41,016 nucleotides of DNA from Candidatus Aminicenantota bacterium (GTDB lineage Bacteria; Acidobacteriota; Aminicenantia; UBA2199). The stretch lies in assembly GCA_011772425.1 (NCBI GenBank), contig WVZO01000719.1:8509-49524 (forward strand), read 5' to 3'. The notes beneath the pieces were generated by a model. That model did not search any database, was not told the DNA's origin, and saw nothing but the letters and a program-made list of their open reading frames with translations. This document shows, one piece after another, positions 1 to 8,800 of this stretch. Each line of letters starts with the position of its first letter. Position 1 is the first letter of the stretch. Made by a program: the position numbers and the translations under genes.

Positions 1-879
1 CTGAAAGCCGTATCCCAGCACACCCGGTTAATCATTATTGGTGATAAAGACCAGCTCCCTTCCGTGGGCCCGGGAAATGTGCTCCGGGACATCATCCACA
101 GCGGTTATTTTAATATTATTTATTTGAGCAGGAATTTCCGGCAGACTGCAGACAGTATCATTATTGAAAACGCTTATCGCATCAACAGCGGAGATCAACT
201 CATTTTCAAACCTTATTCCGAAGACCTGGACTTTGTCTTTATTCGTGTCACCCATGAACGCCAGGCACTGGAAAAGGTCTTGCGCATCATTGAATACTAC
301 AAAAACGATTACAATTACAATTCACCGGATTTCCAGGTGTTGGCGCCCATGTACAGGGGAGAGGCGGGTATCGATAACCTCAACTGGCAAATCCAGGAAA
401 AATTCAACCCTGAACCGGCATATGTAAAAAAGGATAAATTTGTGTTCAAACGCTGGGACAAGGTGATGCAGTTAAAGAACAACTATGAAAAGGAAATTTT
501 TAACGGGGAACAGGGGATTGTGGAGGATTTCAAAACAGAGAAGAAAACCATAGTCATTGATTTTGACGGTCAGTTCAAAGAATATAGTATGGATGAGTTG
601 GAAGAGTTGACGCTATCGTATACCGTATCGGTGCACAAATCCCAGGGTTCGGAGTATGACATGGTCGTCCTGGTGCTTTTGCCTACTCATGCGATTATGT
701 TGAACCGGGAGTTGTTTTACACGGCTGTGACGCGGGCCAAGAAGAAAATCCTTTTAATTTCCGATCCGGAGACGGTGCGGCGGGCGGTACTCAATTCCAC
801 CCCGTCTGAACGAAAAACGTTGCTGCCTCGTCGGCTTAAGGAAGTTTTCGAACCCCAGGAGGGTCAATTATTCAAATGA
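1..879 (+). CDS. RecD2-like ATP-dependent DNA helicase, C-terminal part
   Basis: The reading frame is open from base 1, so the N-terminus lies outside the window. About 292 residues are present. Near the start is a helicase motif III of RecD/TraA type (GDKDQLPSVGPGNVL). Further on are the conserved SF1 elements VSVHKSQGSEYD (motif V region) and LFYTAVTRAKKKILL (motif VI). This order is typical of the RecD-like 5'-3' helicases (RecD2 family), which act in DNA repair or recombination without RecBC. The Walker A and N-terminal domains cannot be checked here. The downstream gene is convergent, 25 nt away, so no operon partner is visible on the right. Confidence 0.9.
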   Translation: MKAVSQHTRLIIIGDKDQLPSVGPGNVLRDIIHSGYFNIIYLSRNFRQTADSIIIENAYRINSGDQLIFKPYSEDLDFVFIRVTHERQALEKVLRIIEYYKNDYNYNSPDFQVLAPMYRGEAGIDNLNWQIQEKFNPEPAYVKKDKFVFKRWDKVMQLKNNYEKEIFNGEQGIVEDFKTEKKTIVIDFDGQFKEYSMDELEELTLSYTVSVHKSQGSEYDMVVLVLLPTHAIMLNRELFYTAVTRAKKKILLISDPETVRRAVLNSTPSERKTLLPRRLKEVFEPQEGQLFK

Positions 880-904
880 CAGGTGAAGGTTTAGTGAGGA
901 AAGA

Positions 905-1387
905 TTAGAGCTTGTAACCGATCATGCGTAAGAAATCTTTGCGTTCTTTGATATCTTCATCCGTTTCGATTCCCACAGTGGTCAAACCATCGATGACACC
1001 CAATATACCTCTTCCCAGGTCTGTCTTGGCAACAACAACCTCTACCGGGTTGGCTGTAGCGCAAAAGATGCGGCAGACTTCCGGCGCCTGTTTAACCGTG
1101 TTCAGTACATTAATGGGAAACGAATCTTTCAGGAAGATAATAAACGAGTGCCCGGCGGAAAGGTTCATGGCATTTTTCTGAGCCAACTCAGCCAGTTCAT
1201 CATCCGTACCACTCCACCTGACCAGGCGTTTTTGCGAGGCCTCACAAAAAGCCAACCCGAATTTGATGTTGGGTACGGTGTTGACCAGGGCTTCATGAAT
1301 ATCTTCAACGGTTTTAATAAAATGGGAATGCCCCAAAATAAAATTTAATTCTCCCGGGTTTTCGATTTTGACAATTTCTAATTCCAT
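905..1387 (-). CDS. Adenosine-specific kinase family protein
   Basis: A 160-residue protein that matches in length and motifs the small family named adenosine-specific kinase (PF04008/COG1839). Recognisable segments are NPVEVVVAKTDLGRGILGVIDG near residues 113-134 and the Cys/Ala-rich CRIFCATANP just before it. The family is structurally defined but its physiological role is poorly known; binding of adenosine or AMP has been reported for archaeal members. A strong ribosome-binding site (GGAGGTGATTCA) directly precedes the ATG, which fixes the start. It appears to be transcribed alone, convergent with the RecD-like gene. Confidence 0.85.
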   Translation of the reverse strand: MELEIVKIENPGELNFILGHSHFIKTVEDIHEALVNTVPNIKFGLAFCEASQKRLVRWSGTDDELAELAQKNAMNLSAGHSFIIFLKDSFPINVLNTVKQAPEVCRIFCATANPVEVVVAKTDLGRGILGVIDGLTTVGIETDEDIKERKDFLRMIGYKL

Positions 1388-1520
1388 TGAATCACCTCCG
1401 AATTAATCAATATTAGCATATTAATTTTTATCACAAATGAAACCGTATTTCAATACTTAGCATGATTGAACGACACAAAATAATTTAATATCTAATGGGC
1501 AGATGACAGGGTCGTGGGTC

Positions 1521-2594
1521 TTACTTCAGGTAATGTCCGATATAGCTGGCATACAAACGGTAAAACGCCAGGTATTTCTCATCGATGTATTTTTTTCTGA
1601 AATATACCACATAGCTGGCAACCTTCTGCCAAATCTCCCTGGGATGATTGTCTGTGGTAACCCCCCGGAAACGGTTCTGAAAAGATTGTAATCTTTCAAT
1701 GGTTCGGCCAATATTATTTTCGATTTTATCCTTGTTGATCCGGTCCCCTTCAACCGAATCCAGGATGGATGCTGAAACAATATTAATGGGCAAAATCTTC
1801 ACCAGGTTCAAACATTTTTCCCTGGTAAAAGCCGCCAATTCTTTCCTGGTCATATCCAGGTGGTGCGCTACGTTTATGGGCTCCCCGTAAGTAATGTAAG
1901 TATCCCTGATGTTTTTCATCATTTTCAGAGAATCCAGTATGTTTAGAGTCCTGGGTTTTCCTTTACGCTCCCCCAGCATCTCCCAGTCCTCCCGGACCCT
2001 GGAGTAATCCACGTTGACAGGGATAATATAGGAGTTGTAAGTAGGTAAGTTGAGTTTCTCCATGATTTGATCTTTGTTTTTCTCGTATTCCAGCAGGGCT
2101 TCAAAAACAGTAGGGAAAAATTTACCATACTGCCCCTCGGTCAGGATACTTTTCCGTGTGCCCTCCGGGAAAACCATTACATCATGGCCGTGGGCAATGT
2201 AATTAATAATGTAGTCTTTTAGCATCTTCGCAGATTCCAGCATTTCCCTGCGATTTCTTGCCCGCTTGATCAGAAAAACACCCAATCGTTTGGCCAGTCT
2301 CTGGAAGAATCTTCCCCTTACCAGGTTGTCCCCCATCCCCGTATAAGGAACTGGCAGTTTTTTCTTTTCCAGGGGGATCAATATCCCTGATGTCTCCCAA
2401 AGGCTTTTGTGAAGAGAGGCGTATAAAAAAGTCGATTGTTCTTTTCTTAATTGTACCAGATCAGCCTGGAATTCTACATGCGGTCTGGCAAATAATTTAA
2501 ATCCCCTCATTCCCAGAAATTTAGCAAGATAGAAAGCCCAGTTATTCCGGCTGGTAATAAGCTTGCGTGACAACTTAGCTGTATTCGTTACCAT
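1521..2594 (-). CDS. PlsB-like glycerolipid acyltransferase (LPLAT family)
   Basis: The protein has the acyltransferase blocks of the LPLAT/PlsC superfamily in order: block I as LHKSLWE (His62), block II as GVFLIKRARN (near 105-114), block III as VFPEGTRKS (141-149) and block IV as IIPVNVDYSRV. These enzymes transfer an acyl chain to glycerol-3-phosphate or a lysophospholipid at the inner membrane. Block I is unusual: the catalytic HX4D is HX4E here (His62, Glu67). I chose the ATG at 2594 because GGGAG lies 8 nt upstream; an in-frame TTG at 2609 would add five residues. The C-terminal 150 residues are not assigned to a domain. Confidence 0.75.
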   Translation of the reverse strand: MVTNTAKLSRKLITSRNNWAFYLAKFLGMRGFKLFARPHVEFQADLVQLRKEQSTFLYASLHKSLWETSGILIPLEKKKLPVPYTGMGDNLVRGRFFQRLAKRLGVFLIKRARNRREMLESAKMLKDYIINYIAHGHDVMVFPEGTRKSILTEGQYGKFFPTVFEALLEYEKNKDQIMEKLNLPTYNSYIIPVNVDYSRVREDWEMLGERKGKPRTLNILDSLKMMKNIRDTYITYGEPINVAHHLDMTRKELAAFTREKCLNLVKILPINIVSASILDSVEGDRINKDKIENNIGRTIERLQSFQNRFRGVTTDNHPREIWQKVASYVVYFRKKYIDEKYLAFYRLYASYIGHYLK

Positions 2595-2609
2595 TACCCA
2601 GGCTCCCAA

Positions 2610-2937
2610 TTCACATCTACTTATAAAAATTTAAGGTGCATATTATAACATAATATTTAATTTTTCAAAAGGGGGTCGCGACCCCACCCACTTGCACGGC
2701 ATGGCCATTTTCCCACGTAAAAGACGTTTTCTCAAATCGTTGTTTTTTTTGCAAACTTTTCCAGGGTATTAGTAAAAGGGGGACGGCGAGGCGCATAGTG
2801 TGGCCTCCGGTATGCAGACAATCATCGTACCACGCTTCTCACCGATATTTCCCATTGGTATCATTTTACTTCTTTACTTCTTTTTTGACTCACTGATTTA
2901 CTAATTTTCTGATCGTCTGTCCTCTGACCTTCTGGCC
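2610..2937. other. Intergenic region with a perfect palindrome
   Basis: No gene is supported in these 328 bases. A perfect 14-bp palindrome GGGGTCGCGACCCC lies at 2672-2685. Read on the minus strand it is followed by CCTTTTG and could be a weak terminator for the phosphatase gene to its right. A TATAAT on the minus strand (2642-2647) may be the -10 box of the acyltransferase gene, with TTGAAA 15 nt upstream. At about 2783-2799 is a GC-rich motif ending GGCGCATAGTGTG, which recurs with one change near 13376-13396. Confidence 0.4.
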
Positions 2938-4206
2938 TCATAATCTGAAACCGATGACCAGGATGTCATCGATTTGATCATATTCACTCCCCATCCAATC
3001 CTTTAATGTTTTTTCCAGGGCCTGTTCTTGTTCGTTCATACTTAAATGGTGAATATTTTGCAGAAGTTCCTTGAATTGTTTCAGGGTAAAGCGCCGTTCA
3101 TGATTTCCCCCTAACTGGTCGGGAAATCCATCGGTAAAAATATAAAACATGGTGGAATCCCCAAAGGGGATGTACTGTTTTGTAAATACCCTTTTTTCTT
3201 TCTTTTTTAATCCCCCCACCGGGAACTTATCCCCTCTTACATGATACAATTCATTGTTATAAATGTAGATCAAAGGATTTCGGGCACCGGAGAATTCAAG
3301 AAACCGGTTTTGCAAATCCAGGGAGCATACAGCCATTTCCATTCCTTCATAGATCTGGGTCTTTTCCTGGTTAAATACGGAACCGATACCCATATGCAGC
3401 TCGTTTAAAATTTTATCCGGTTCCCAAATCCCACGCAAAATTATGATATCATGCATTAATTGATAACTCAAAATAGAAACAAAGGCACCGGGGACGCCGT
3501 GACCGGTGCAGTCAACTGCGGCAATGATAACACGGTTATTGGTATCGGTTTCCGAAATCCAGAAAAAGTCTCCACTAACAATATCCCGTGGTTTAAAATA
3601 GATAAAGGATTCCTTAAAAATTGATTTTACATCCTGTTTTTTGGCCATGATTCCCTGCTGGATAAGATGGGCGTAATTAATGCTGTCGGTGAGCTGACGA
3701 TTGATCTCTTCTATTTTTTTGTTCTTTTCCAATATTTCGCTGTTGGCAAGCCTTAGTTTTTGAAGTGAATCATTTAACTTTTCCCTTGATTTTTTTAACT
3801 CGATGTGGGTTTGCACCCTGGCCAATAATTCGGTGCCGTTGAAGGGTTTGGTTACATAATCCACTGCCCCGGCTTGAAAACCTGTTACGATATCTTTGGT
3901 ACCTGTCTTTGCAGTTAAATAGATTACCGGGATTTCTCGTGTAACTTCGGAGGATTTTAACTGTTGGCATACCTCAAATCCATCCATTTCCGGCATCATT
4001 ATATCTAACAATATGAGGTCTGGCAGGACATTATCCACAATTTTTAATGCTTTGCTGGCGCTTGTGGCTGCGGAGATATCATACTTTCCTTCGCTTTTTA
4101 ATATGCTTGCCAATACCTGGAGATTTTTGGGGACATCGTCTACGATCAGGATAAGGGGTTTTTTCCCCTGGTTTTTGTTTTGTTCTTGAATCGTTTTTTC
4201 TCTCAT
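2938..4206 (-). CDS. Response regulator fused to SpoIIE-type PP2C phosphatase
   Basis: Residues about 17-135 form a receiver domain: acidic pair VDD near 22-24, phospho-acceptor Asp68 in LILLDIMMPEMDGF, and the conserved Lys in YVTKPF. A coiled-coil linker (about 138-180) leads to a PP2C/SpoIIE domain with metal-binding signatures SGDFFW and VDCTGHGVPGAF and a late DGFPDQ. Such proteins dephosphorylate anti-sigma factor antagonists or related partners when the receiver is phosphorylated. No histidine kinase or anti-sigma partner is adjacent. There is no ribosome-binding site; the promoter sits right next to the ATG, so the mRNA is probably leaderless. Confidence 0.9.
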   Translation of the reverse strand: MREKTIQEQNKNQGKKPLILIVDDVPKNLQVLASILKSEGKYDISAATSASKALKIVDNVLPDLILLDIMMPEMDGFEVCQQLKSSEVTREIPVIYLTAKTGTKDIVTGFQAGAVDYVTKPFNGTELLARVQTHIELKKSREKLNDSLQKLRLANSEILEKNKKIEEINRQLTDSINYAHLIQQGIMAKKQDVKSIFKESFIYFKPRDIVSGDFFWISETDTNNRVIIAAVDCTGHGVPGAFVSILSYQLMHDIIILRGIWEPDKILNELHMGIGSVFNQEKTQIYEGMEMAVCSLDLQNRFLEFSGARNPLIYIYNNELYHVRGDKFPVGGLKKKEKRVFTKQYIPFGDSTMFYIFTDGFPDQLGGNHERRFTLKQFKELLQNIHHLSMNEQEQALEKTLKDWMGSEYDQIDDILVIGFRL

Positions 4207-4212
4207 GGGGAT

Positions 4213-4241
4213 ATTTTAAAGGAAAGATAGTCAAATGTCAA
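4213..4241 (-). promoter_or_regulatory. Sigma-70 promoter giving a leaderless mRNA
   Basis: On the minus strand TTGACA (4241-4236), a 17-nt spacer and TAAAAT (4218-4213) are followed by only six bases before the ATG of the phosphatase gene at 4206. The expected transcription start coincides with the start codon. Confidence 0.7.
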
Positions 4242-4285
4242 AGAAGAATTCAGCAGTTAGTATTGCTGATTGCGGGAAATTTTAC

Positions 4286-4314
4286 TTGACTTTTAACTGG
4301 AACCCTTATATAAT
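4286..4314 (+). promoter_or_regulatory. Near-consensus sigma-70 promoter without a gene
   Basis: TTGACT (4286-4291), a 17-nt spacer and a perfect TATAAT (4309-4314). No convincing coding region follows on this strand before the terminator-like hairpin at 4683-4721. Confidence 0.6.
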
Positions 4315-4320
4315 TATTTT

Positions 4321-4727
4321 TCAAGGATTAACTGAATTTTTTAAATCTTTTTTTTTCAAAAAGTGGACGGTGTCCACACCCTATAGGCGCCGTTTATGGC
4401 GTTTGAAAGTTATCAAGCGGAAAAATCTTGTTTTTTTTGCGCGTTATTAAAGAATATTAATAAAAAAGGTTTAAAAGGCTATTCAGTTCAACGAGCTTCA
4501 AAAGTCAAAAAGTTACAATTGATCGAAGCGATAGGAGGATAAACAATTGAAAAAGCGGAACATAGGATTTTTGTCTTTTATCATCAGTACAACGTTAAAG
4601 GGCACGCGAAGGGGGACAAAGCGCTTAAGGTTGCTGTGCATTGGTATTGAAAGTTTTATGTTGTTCAAGATTATTCGTCTTTGGCCTCTCGCGTAATAGT
4701 TTGGGCTCCGCGCGAGAGGCCATTTTT
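4321..4727 (+). ncRNA. Candidate non-coding transcript of about 400 nt
   Basis: The boundaries are inferred from a near-consensus promoter at 4286-4314 and a terminator-like hairpin at 4683-4727. Inside are short inverted repeats such as GGTGTCCACACC near 4368-4379 and CGCC-GTTTAT-GGCG near 4388-4401. There is an AGGAGG near 4535, but the TTG that follows opens a frame of only a few codons. I do not recognise 6S, tmRNA, RNase P or SRP RNA. It could also be a decayed gene that kept its promoter and terminator. Confidence 0.35.
4683..4727 (+). terminator. Intrinsic terminator-like hairpin
   Basis: A perfect 11-bp inverted repeat, GGCCTCTCGCG (4683-4693) and CGCGAGAGGCC (4711-4721), with a 17-nt loop, is followed by ATTTTT on the plus strand. 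Confidence 0.6.
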
Positions 4728-4967
4728 CGCTCTATATCAGCTTTTATTAATACTCTGCAAAATGCGCAAAAAAAAACAAAGTTTTTACGGTTGGTATCTT
4801 TCAAATGCCATGAACAAATCCTATTGGGCTGCGGGCGCCGCCCGCCTTTTAAAAAACACGAAATCGCGCAGAGTCCAATTTCGAGATCCAAAACAAATCC
4901 AAAATCCGAATTTCCAAAATCCAATACAAATAAAAAATATGGATTTTGACTGAAACCTACGGAAACA
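4728..4967. other. Low-complexity intergenic DNA
   Basis: No gene is supported. The stretch around 4875-4945 is a run of degenerate short repeats of the type AAATCCAAAAT, which makes open frames on both strands that look artificial (Phe/Asn/Ser-rich). Confidence 0.5.
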
Positions 4968-4995
4968 TTGACATTACAGGTCTTTGTGGTATAAT
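4968..4995 (+). promoter_or_regulatory. Consensus sigma-70 promoter of the thioesterase gene
   Basis: Both hexamers match consensus exactly: TTGACA at 4968-4973 and TATAAT at 4990-4995, spacer 16. It should drive the thioesterase gene at 5077 with a leader of about 75 nt. Confidence 0.8.
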
Positions 4996-5028
4996 TGGGT
5001 TTCATATTCGGAAAGACTTTAAACCCAA
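4995..5028 (+). repeat. Inverted repeat over the start of the thioesterase transcript
   Basis: TTGGGTTT (4995-5002) and AAACCCAA (5021-5028) form an 8-bp inverted repeat with an 18-nt gap. The left arm abuts the -10 box and overlaps the expected transcription start, so it could be an operator or a 5' hairpin in the mRNA. Confidence 0.4.
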
Positions 5029-5076
5029 CCGGGATACTAAAAAAACGAGACCCAAAGGTAATAAAGAGGTTTATCA

Positions 5077-5799
5077 GTGAAGAAAATAAAACTATTTTGT
5101 TTTCCCTATGCTGGTGGTTCAGCAGTTGTTTTTAAGAAGTGGAGCGACTACCTGCACCGCTCTATTGAGTTGGTCCCGGTGGAACTGGCCGGACGGGGCA
5201 GACGCATATACGAACCATTGTACCAAAATCTCCATGAGGCCCTGGAAGATGTGTTCAATATCGTAAAATCCCAGCTAATGGGTTCTCCTTATGCGTTTTT
5301 CGGCCACAGCCTCGGGGGGCTGATTGCCTATGAATTGATTTTTAAAATAAAACAAAACAATCTGCCGGGACCGGTCCATTTGTTTATCTCAGGACGGGGT
5401 GCACCCCATGTGCCCAAGGACCCGGACCGAACCATATACCACAAATTACCGGACGATGAATTCAGAAAAGAGATTTTGGAGTTGGGCGGCACACCCAAAG
5501 AATTTTTCCAATACCCGGAACTAATGGAAGTCCTGCTGCCTACCCTTAAAAACGATTTTAAGATCGCTGAAACCTATCAATATAATGAACGACATCAAGA
5601 GGGCATCAAACCCCTGGACTGCGGTCTTACTATATTTATCGGTAAAGACGAAGACGTCACCGCAGAACATATGTTCGGCTGGCGGCTGCACAGCAAAAAA
5701 GTGTGCACGGTGCATTATTTTGAAGGAGAACATTTTTTCATCCACGAAGAAACAGAGAAATTGGTAACCTTCATTAACCAGGCATTGATAACAAGATAG
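5077..5799 (+). CDS. Type II thioesterase (alpha/beta hydrolase, GrsT/TycF-like)
   Basis: A 240-residue protein of the usual length for the thioesterase II family, which removes wrong or stalled acyl groups from carrier proteins of NRPS/PKS assembly lines. Visible features are the N-terminal LFCFPYAGGSA, the VELAGRGRR motif, the nucleophile elbow GHSLGG with Ser78, an acidic residue in GKDEDVT (Asp191 or Asp193) and His219 in GEHFF. The start is a GTG with AGAGG just upstream. No NRPS or PKS gene is in this window, so it is either an orphan serving distant clusters or the remaining edge of one. Its own strong promoter favours independent expression. Confidence 0.9.
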   Translation: MKKIKLFCFPYAGGSAVVFKKWSDYLHRSIELVPVELAGRGRRIYEPLYQNLHEALEDVFNIVKSQLMGSPYAFFGHSLGGLIAYELIFKIKQNNLPGPVHLFISGRGAPHVPKDPDRTIYHKLPDDEFRKEILELGGTPKEFFQYPELMEVLLPTLKNDFKIAETYQYNERHQEGIKPLDCGLTIFIGKDEDVTAEHMFGWRLHSKKVCTVHYFEGEHFFIHEETEKLVTFINQALITR

Positions 5800-5834
5800 T
5801 TGCCCACAAACTTTTTTTATTCCTTTCTGCCTGA

Positions 5835-5863
5835 TTCCGTTGTATAATATTAAACCTTATAAT
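5835..5863 (+). promoter_or_regulatory. Possible promoter of the SNF2 gene
   Basis: Two TATAAT boxes lie at 5843-5848 and 5858-5863. The second has TTCCGT at 17-nt spacing (5835-5840) and ends 16 nt before the GTG start, so any leader would be about ten bases. The -35 matches are poor. Confidence 0.35.
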
Positions 5864-5879
5864 TCAAATGGTGTAAAAA

Positions 5880-8800
5880 GTGAACGAAAAGTTTAAAAAT
5901 AAACTCATCGCTATGTACGATCGTGATGCAGGGCAGTTCGGTCGATCCATTAGCGAAGAAGAATTGAAAAAAATTATCCGCTACGGGGTCATGGGAGAAC
6001 TGGGAGATAATTATTTTCTTTTTCTTTACCGGGATTTTTACCGGAATACACCCTATTACGGAGCCGTTATAATCTTAAACAAACGAGACGAACTGGACCG
6101 CCCGGTTACGATTATCGGTGTTGAACAGGATGGTTCGGAGCAGGTACGAAACGTCTATGTCAAAGCAGCGTTTTTTTTCTTGAAAAATGAGACCCGGGAT
6201 ACCATGACGGTTTCAGGAAACGCCGCCGCTGTTTTTGATATGGCAAAAGATAAAATCAATAACTATATAGGGAAAGCTCAAACCTCCGGCAGCAGCGATG
6301 CCCTGGAACACGTTGATTTCGATATTGTCAACCAAACAGTACAATACCAGGAAATTGAAATCAAAAAAACCACCCGGCGATTCGAATCCCAGGTTCTCAA
6401 AGATAACCTGCAAAAGCTGGAAGAAAAAGAAGAAGATGAATTTAAACAGGAAGAGGAAATTGAAATAGAACAGGAAGGAGACGAACGGTTAAAAGCCGGG
6501 ATAGGGCTTGTTTTGAAATGGAAATGCTTCGATTTAACCGGCGAGCGATACGGATTCTTTCAACCGGTGATTGTCCCGGTAAAAGAAGACGGCTTGTACG
6601 GGAACCCTCGAAAAATAGAAAATTTGAAATTATCCGCTTACGAGTTTCCCGGTGTGCCCGGAATCCTGGAGGATTTTTTAAGACACTTCGCGGCCATCGA
6701 CAACTTGCCGGGAAGCCCCAAATTAAAAGCCCTGATGATGAACCAGGTATTTTTCCGGGATCTGGCAGCAGAACTTTTTCAACTGCCGGAGGAATTGAGT
6801 TTTTGCCAGTGGGATGACCGGAAAGACTATCATTTGTTGAAAAAATTCAGGTTTCAAACGGTCACGGTTCATTTCGCTCCATCTCTGGAAAAAGCATCGG
6901 CGTTCAGGTTTTTGCTGGATTTTACTTCCGGGGATGGCCAGGTTTTAAAGGCTGGCGTTCAATATGAAATCATGCTGAATGAACAACAGGTTTACGTTTC
7001 CTTTACCTCTGATGATGGGGAGAATTGGTTTGCTGTACCGGAAGAACCGGCGCATGTTTACCGGTTTTTTGCTTTCCTGAAAGCCCAGGGTGAGTTTTAC
7101 CTGTACGACCTGGAAGAGATTTCAACCGCGCTGAAGCGGATCCAATCGGAATATTTGATCATCCAGCCGGAACCTTTAAAAAAATACGAACTTAGTTTTA
7201 TGCCTACCCCGGTATTAAATCTCTATCCTGCCGATGCACGCACTGGAAAAGACCAACGCCTGGAATTGGAATTCGATTATCAACAGGAAATGAAAAAGTT
7301 CACTGCCCGGCACCCAGATAAGCAAGTATGTACTTACAAAAGGAACCGGGAATTTGAGAATCGCTGCCTGGAGGTGATAAAAAACGATCCTTTATTGACT
7401 CAACAAATCGATTACCATAGAACCAAAGGGAAGGTGTACCATTATTACGACTTCCAGGATAACGATTCGTTGAAATGGCTGGTGGAACGGGGCAGGAAAT
7501 ACCTGGAAAAAGGCTTTAAAATATACAGCACAAGATTGAAACGGTATATCGGTCATACCGCCAGTTCCATATGGATGAATGTGAGTATGATCAGCGGCAG
7601 CCAGTGGTTGGAATTTAAACCGGTTATCCATGATCCCATAACCGGCGAAGACCATGAAATCGACCTGGACAGCCAGGACCTCTTCAATTCATTGGACCAT
7701 ATGATTGTGGACAAAAAGGGTATGCTGCACCTGGTGACACAGGCGGAAATCGAGAAATTAGCGCAGCTTTACCGGTACGCCGATCGATACGGCAGCATTT
7801 TCCGCGTGCCTACCCAAAATCATATCCTGGTTCGGTCGCTCTACGATAAACGAATGGACCAAATACCCGAACTCCAGGAGATTTTGTCCACGGAAGAACG
7901 ATTGAAGGAATTCGAATCCATACCGGACTACCCACTTTCGAAGAATTTTAACGGACAGTTGAGGGGCTACCAACAGGAAGGATTTAAATGGCTCTATTTT
8001 TTGCAGGATTACGGTTTTTCCGGGTGCCTGGCCGACGATATGGGGCTGGGGAAAACCGTCCAAACCCTGGCCCTGCTGCAAACATTAAAAGACAATAAAA
8101 AATTAAAGACGTCCCTCCTGGTGGTGCCGGTGTCTGCTATTCCCAACTGGGAAGCAGAAACCGGGAAATTTACCCCAGGCTTAACCTACCATTGTCATAT
8201 CGGTTCGTCCAGGGATAAGGATACGGGGGGATGGAGCGAAAAGGACCTGATTATCACCAGTTATGCCACGCTGCGAAATGACATTGAGATTTTTACCGGG
8301 TTTGGTTTTGATTATATTATCCTGGACGAATCTCAGAATATAAAAAACATTGCTTCGCAAATTTCCCGGGCGGTGAAGGTTTTAAATGGAAAAAACCGCC
8401 TGGCATTGAGTGGGACTCCCATTGAAAACAACACCATGGAACTGTGGTCTTTATTCGATTTTTTAATGCCGGGTTTTCTGGGAACGTTTCAGTGGTTTAA
8501 CCGGCAATTTGCCCAGGCCATTGAGAGAGATAAGGATGAAACAAAAGCGGAACTTCTTAAACAGATGATTTATCCCTTTGTCATGCGGCGGAAAAAACAA
8601 GATGTAGAAAGCGAACTCCCGGAAAAGATCGAGATTGTTTCAACACTGCGAATGGAAGAAGACCAGTTGAAATTGTATGCCGGGGTTGCCCGGGATTACA
8701 GGGAGGAACTGGAAAAAGAGATCGATGAAAAAGGGGTGGGGGGTTCATCCATGAGAATATTGGCAGGCATGCTGAGACTGCGGCAAATCTGTCTTTTTCC

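Noticed and set aside
4235..4450. A 71-codon plus-strand frame
   Set aside because: It begins over the divergent promoter region, contains poly-Phe from T-runs and lacks a ribosome-binding site.
4548..4565. TTG start behind AGGAGG in the possible ncRNA
   Set aside because: The frame stops after four further codons.
4625..5005. A 126-codon minus-strand open frame
   Set aside because: It runs through the terminator hairpin, low-complexity repeats and the consensus promoter of the thioesterase gene; its composition looks non-coding.
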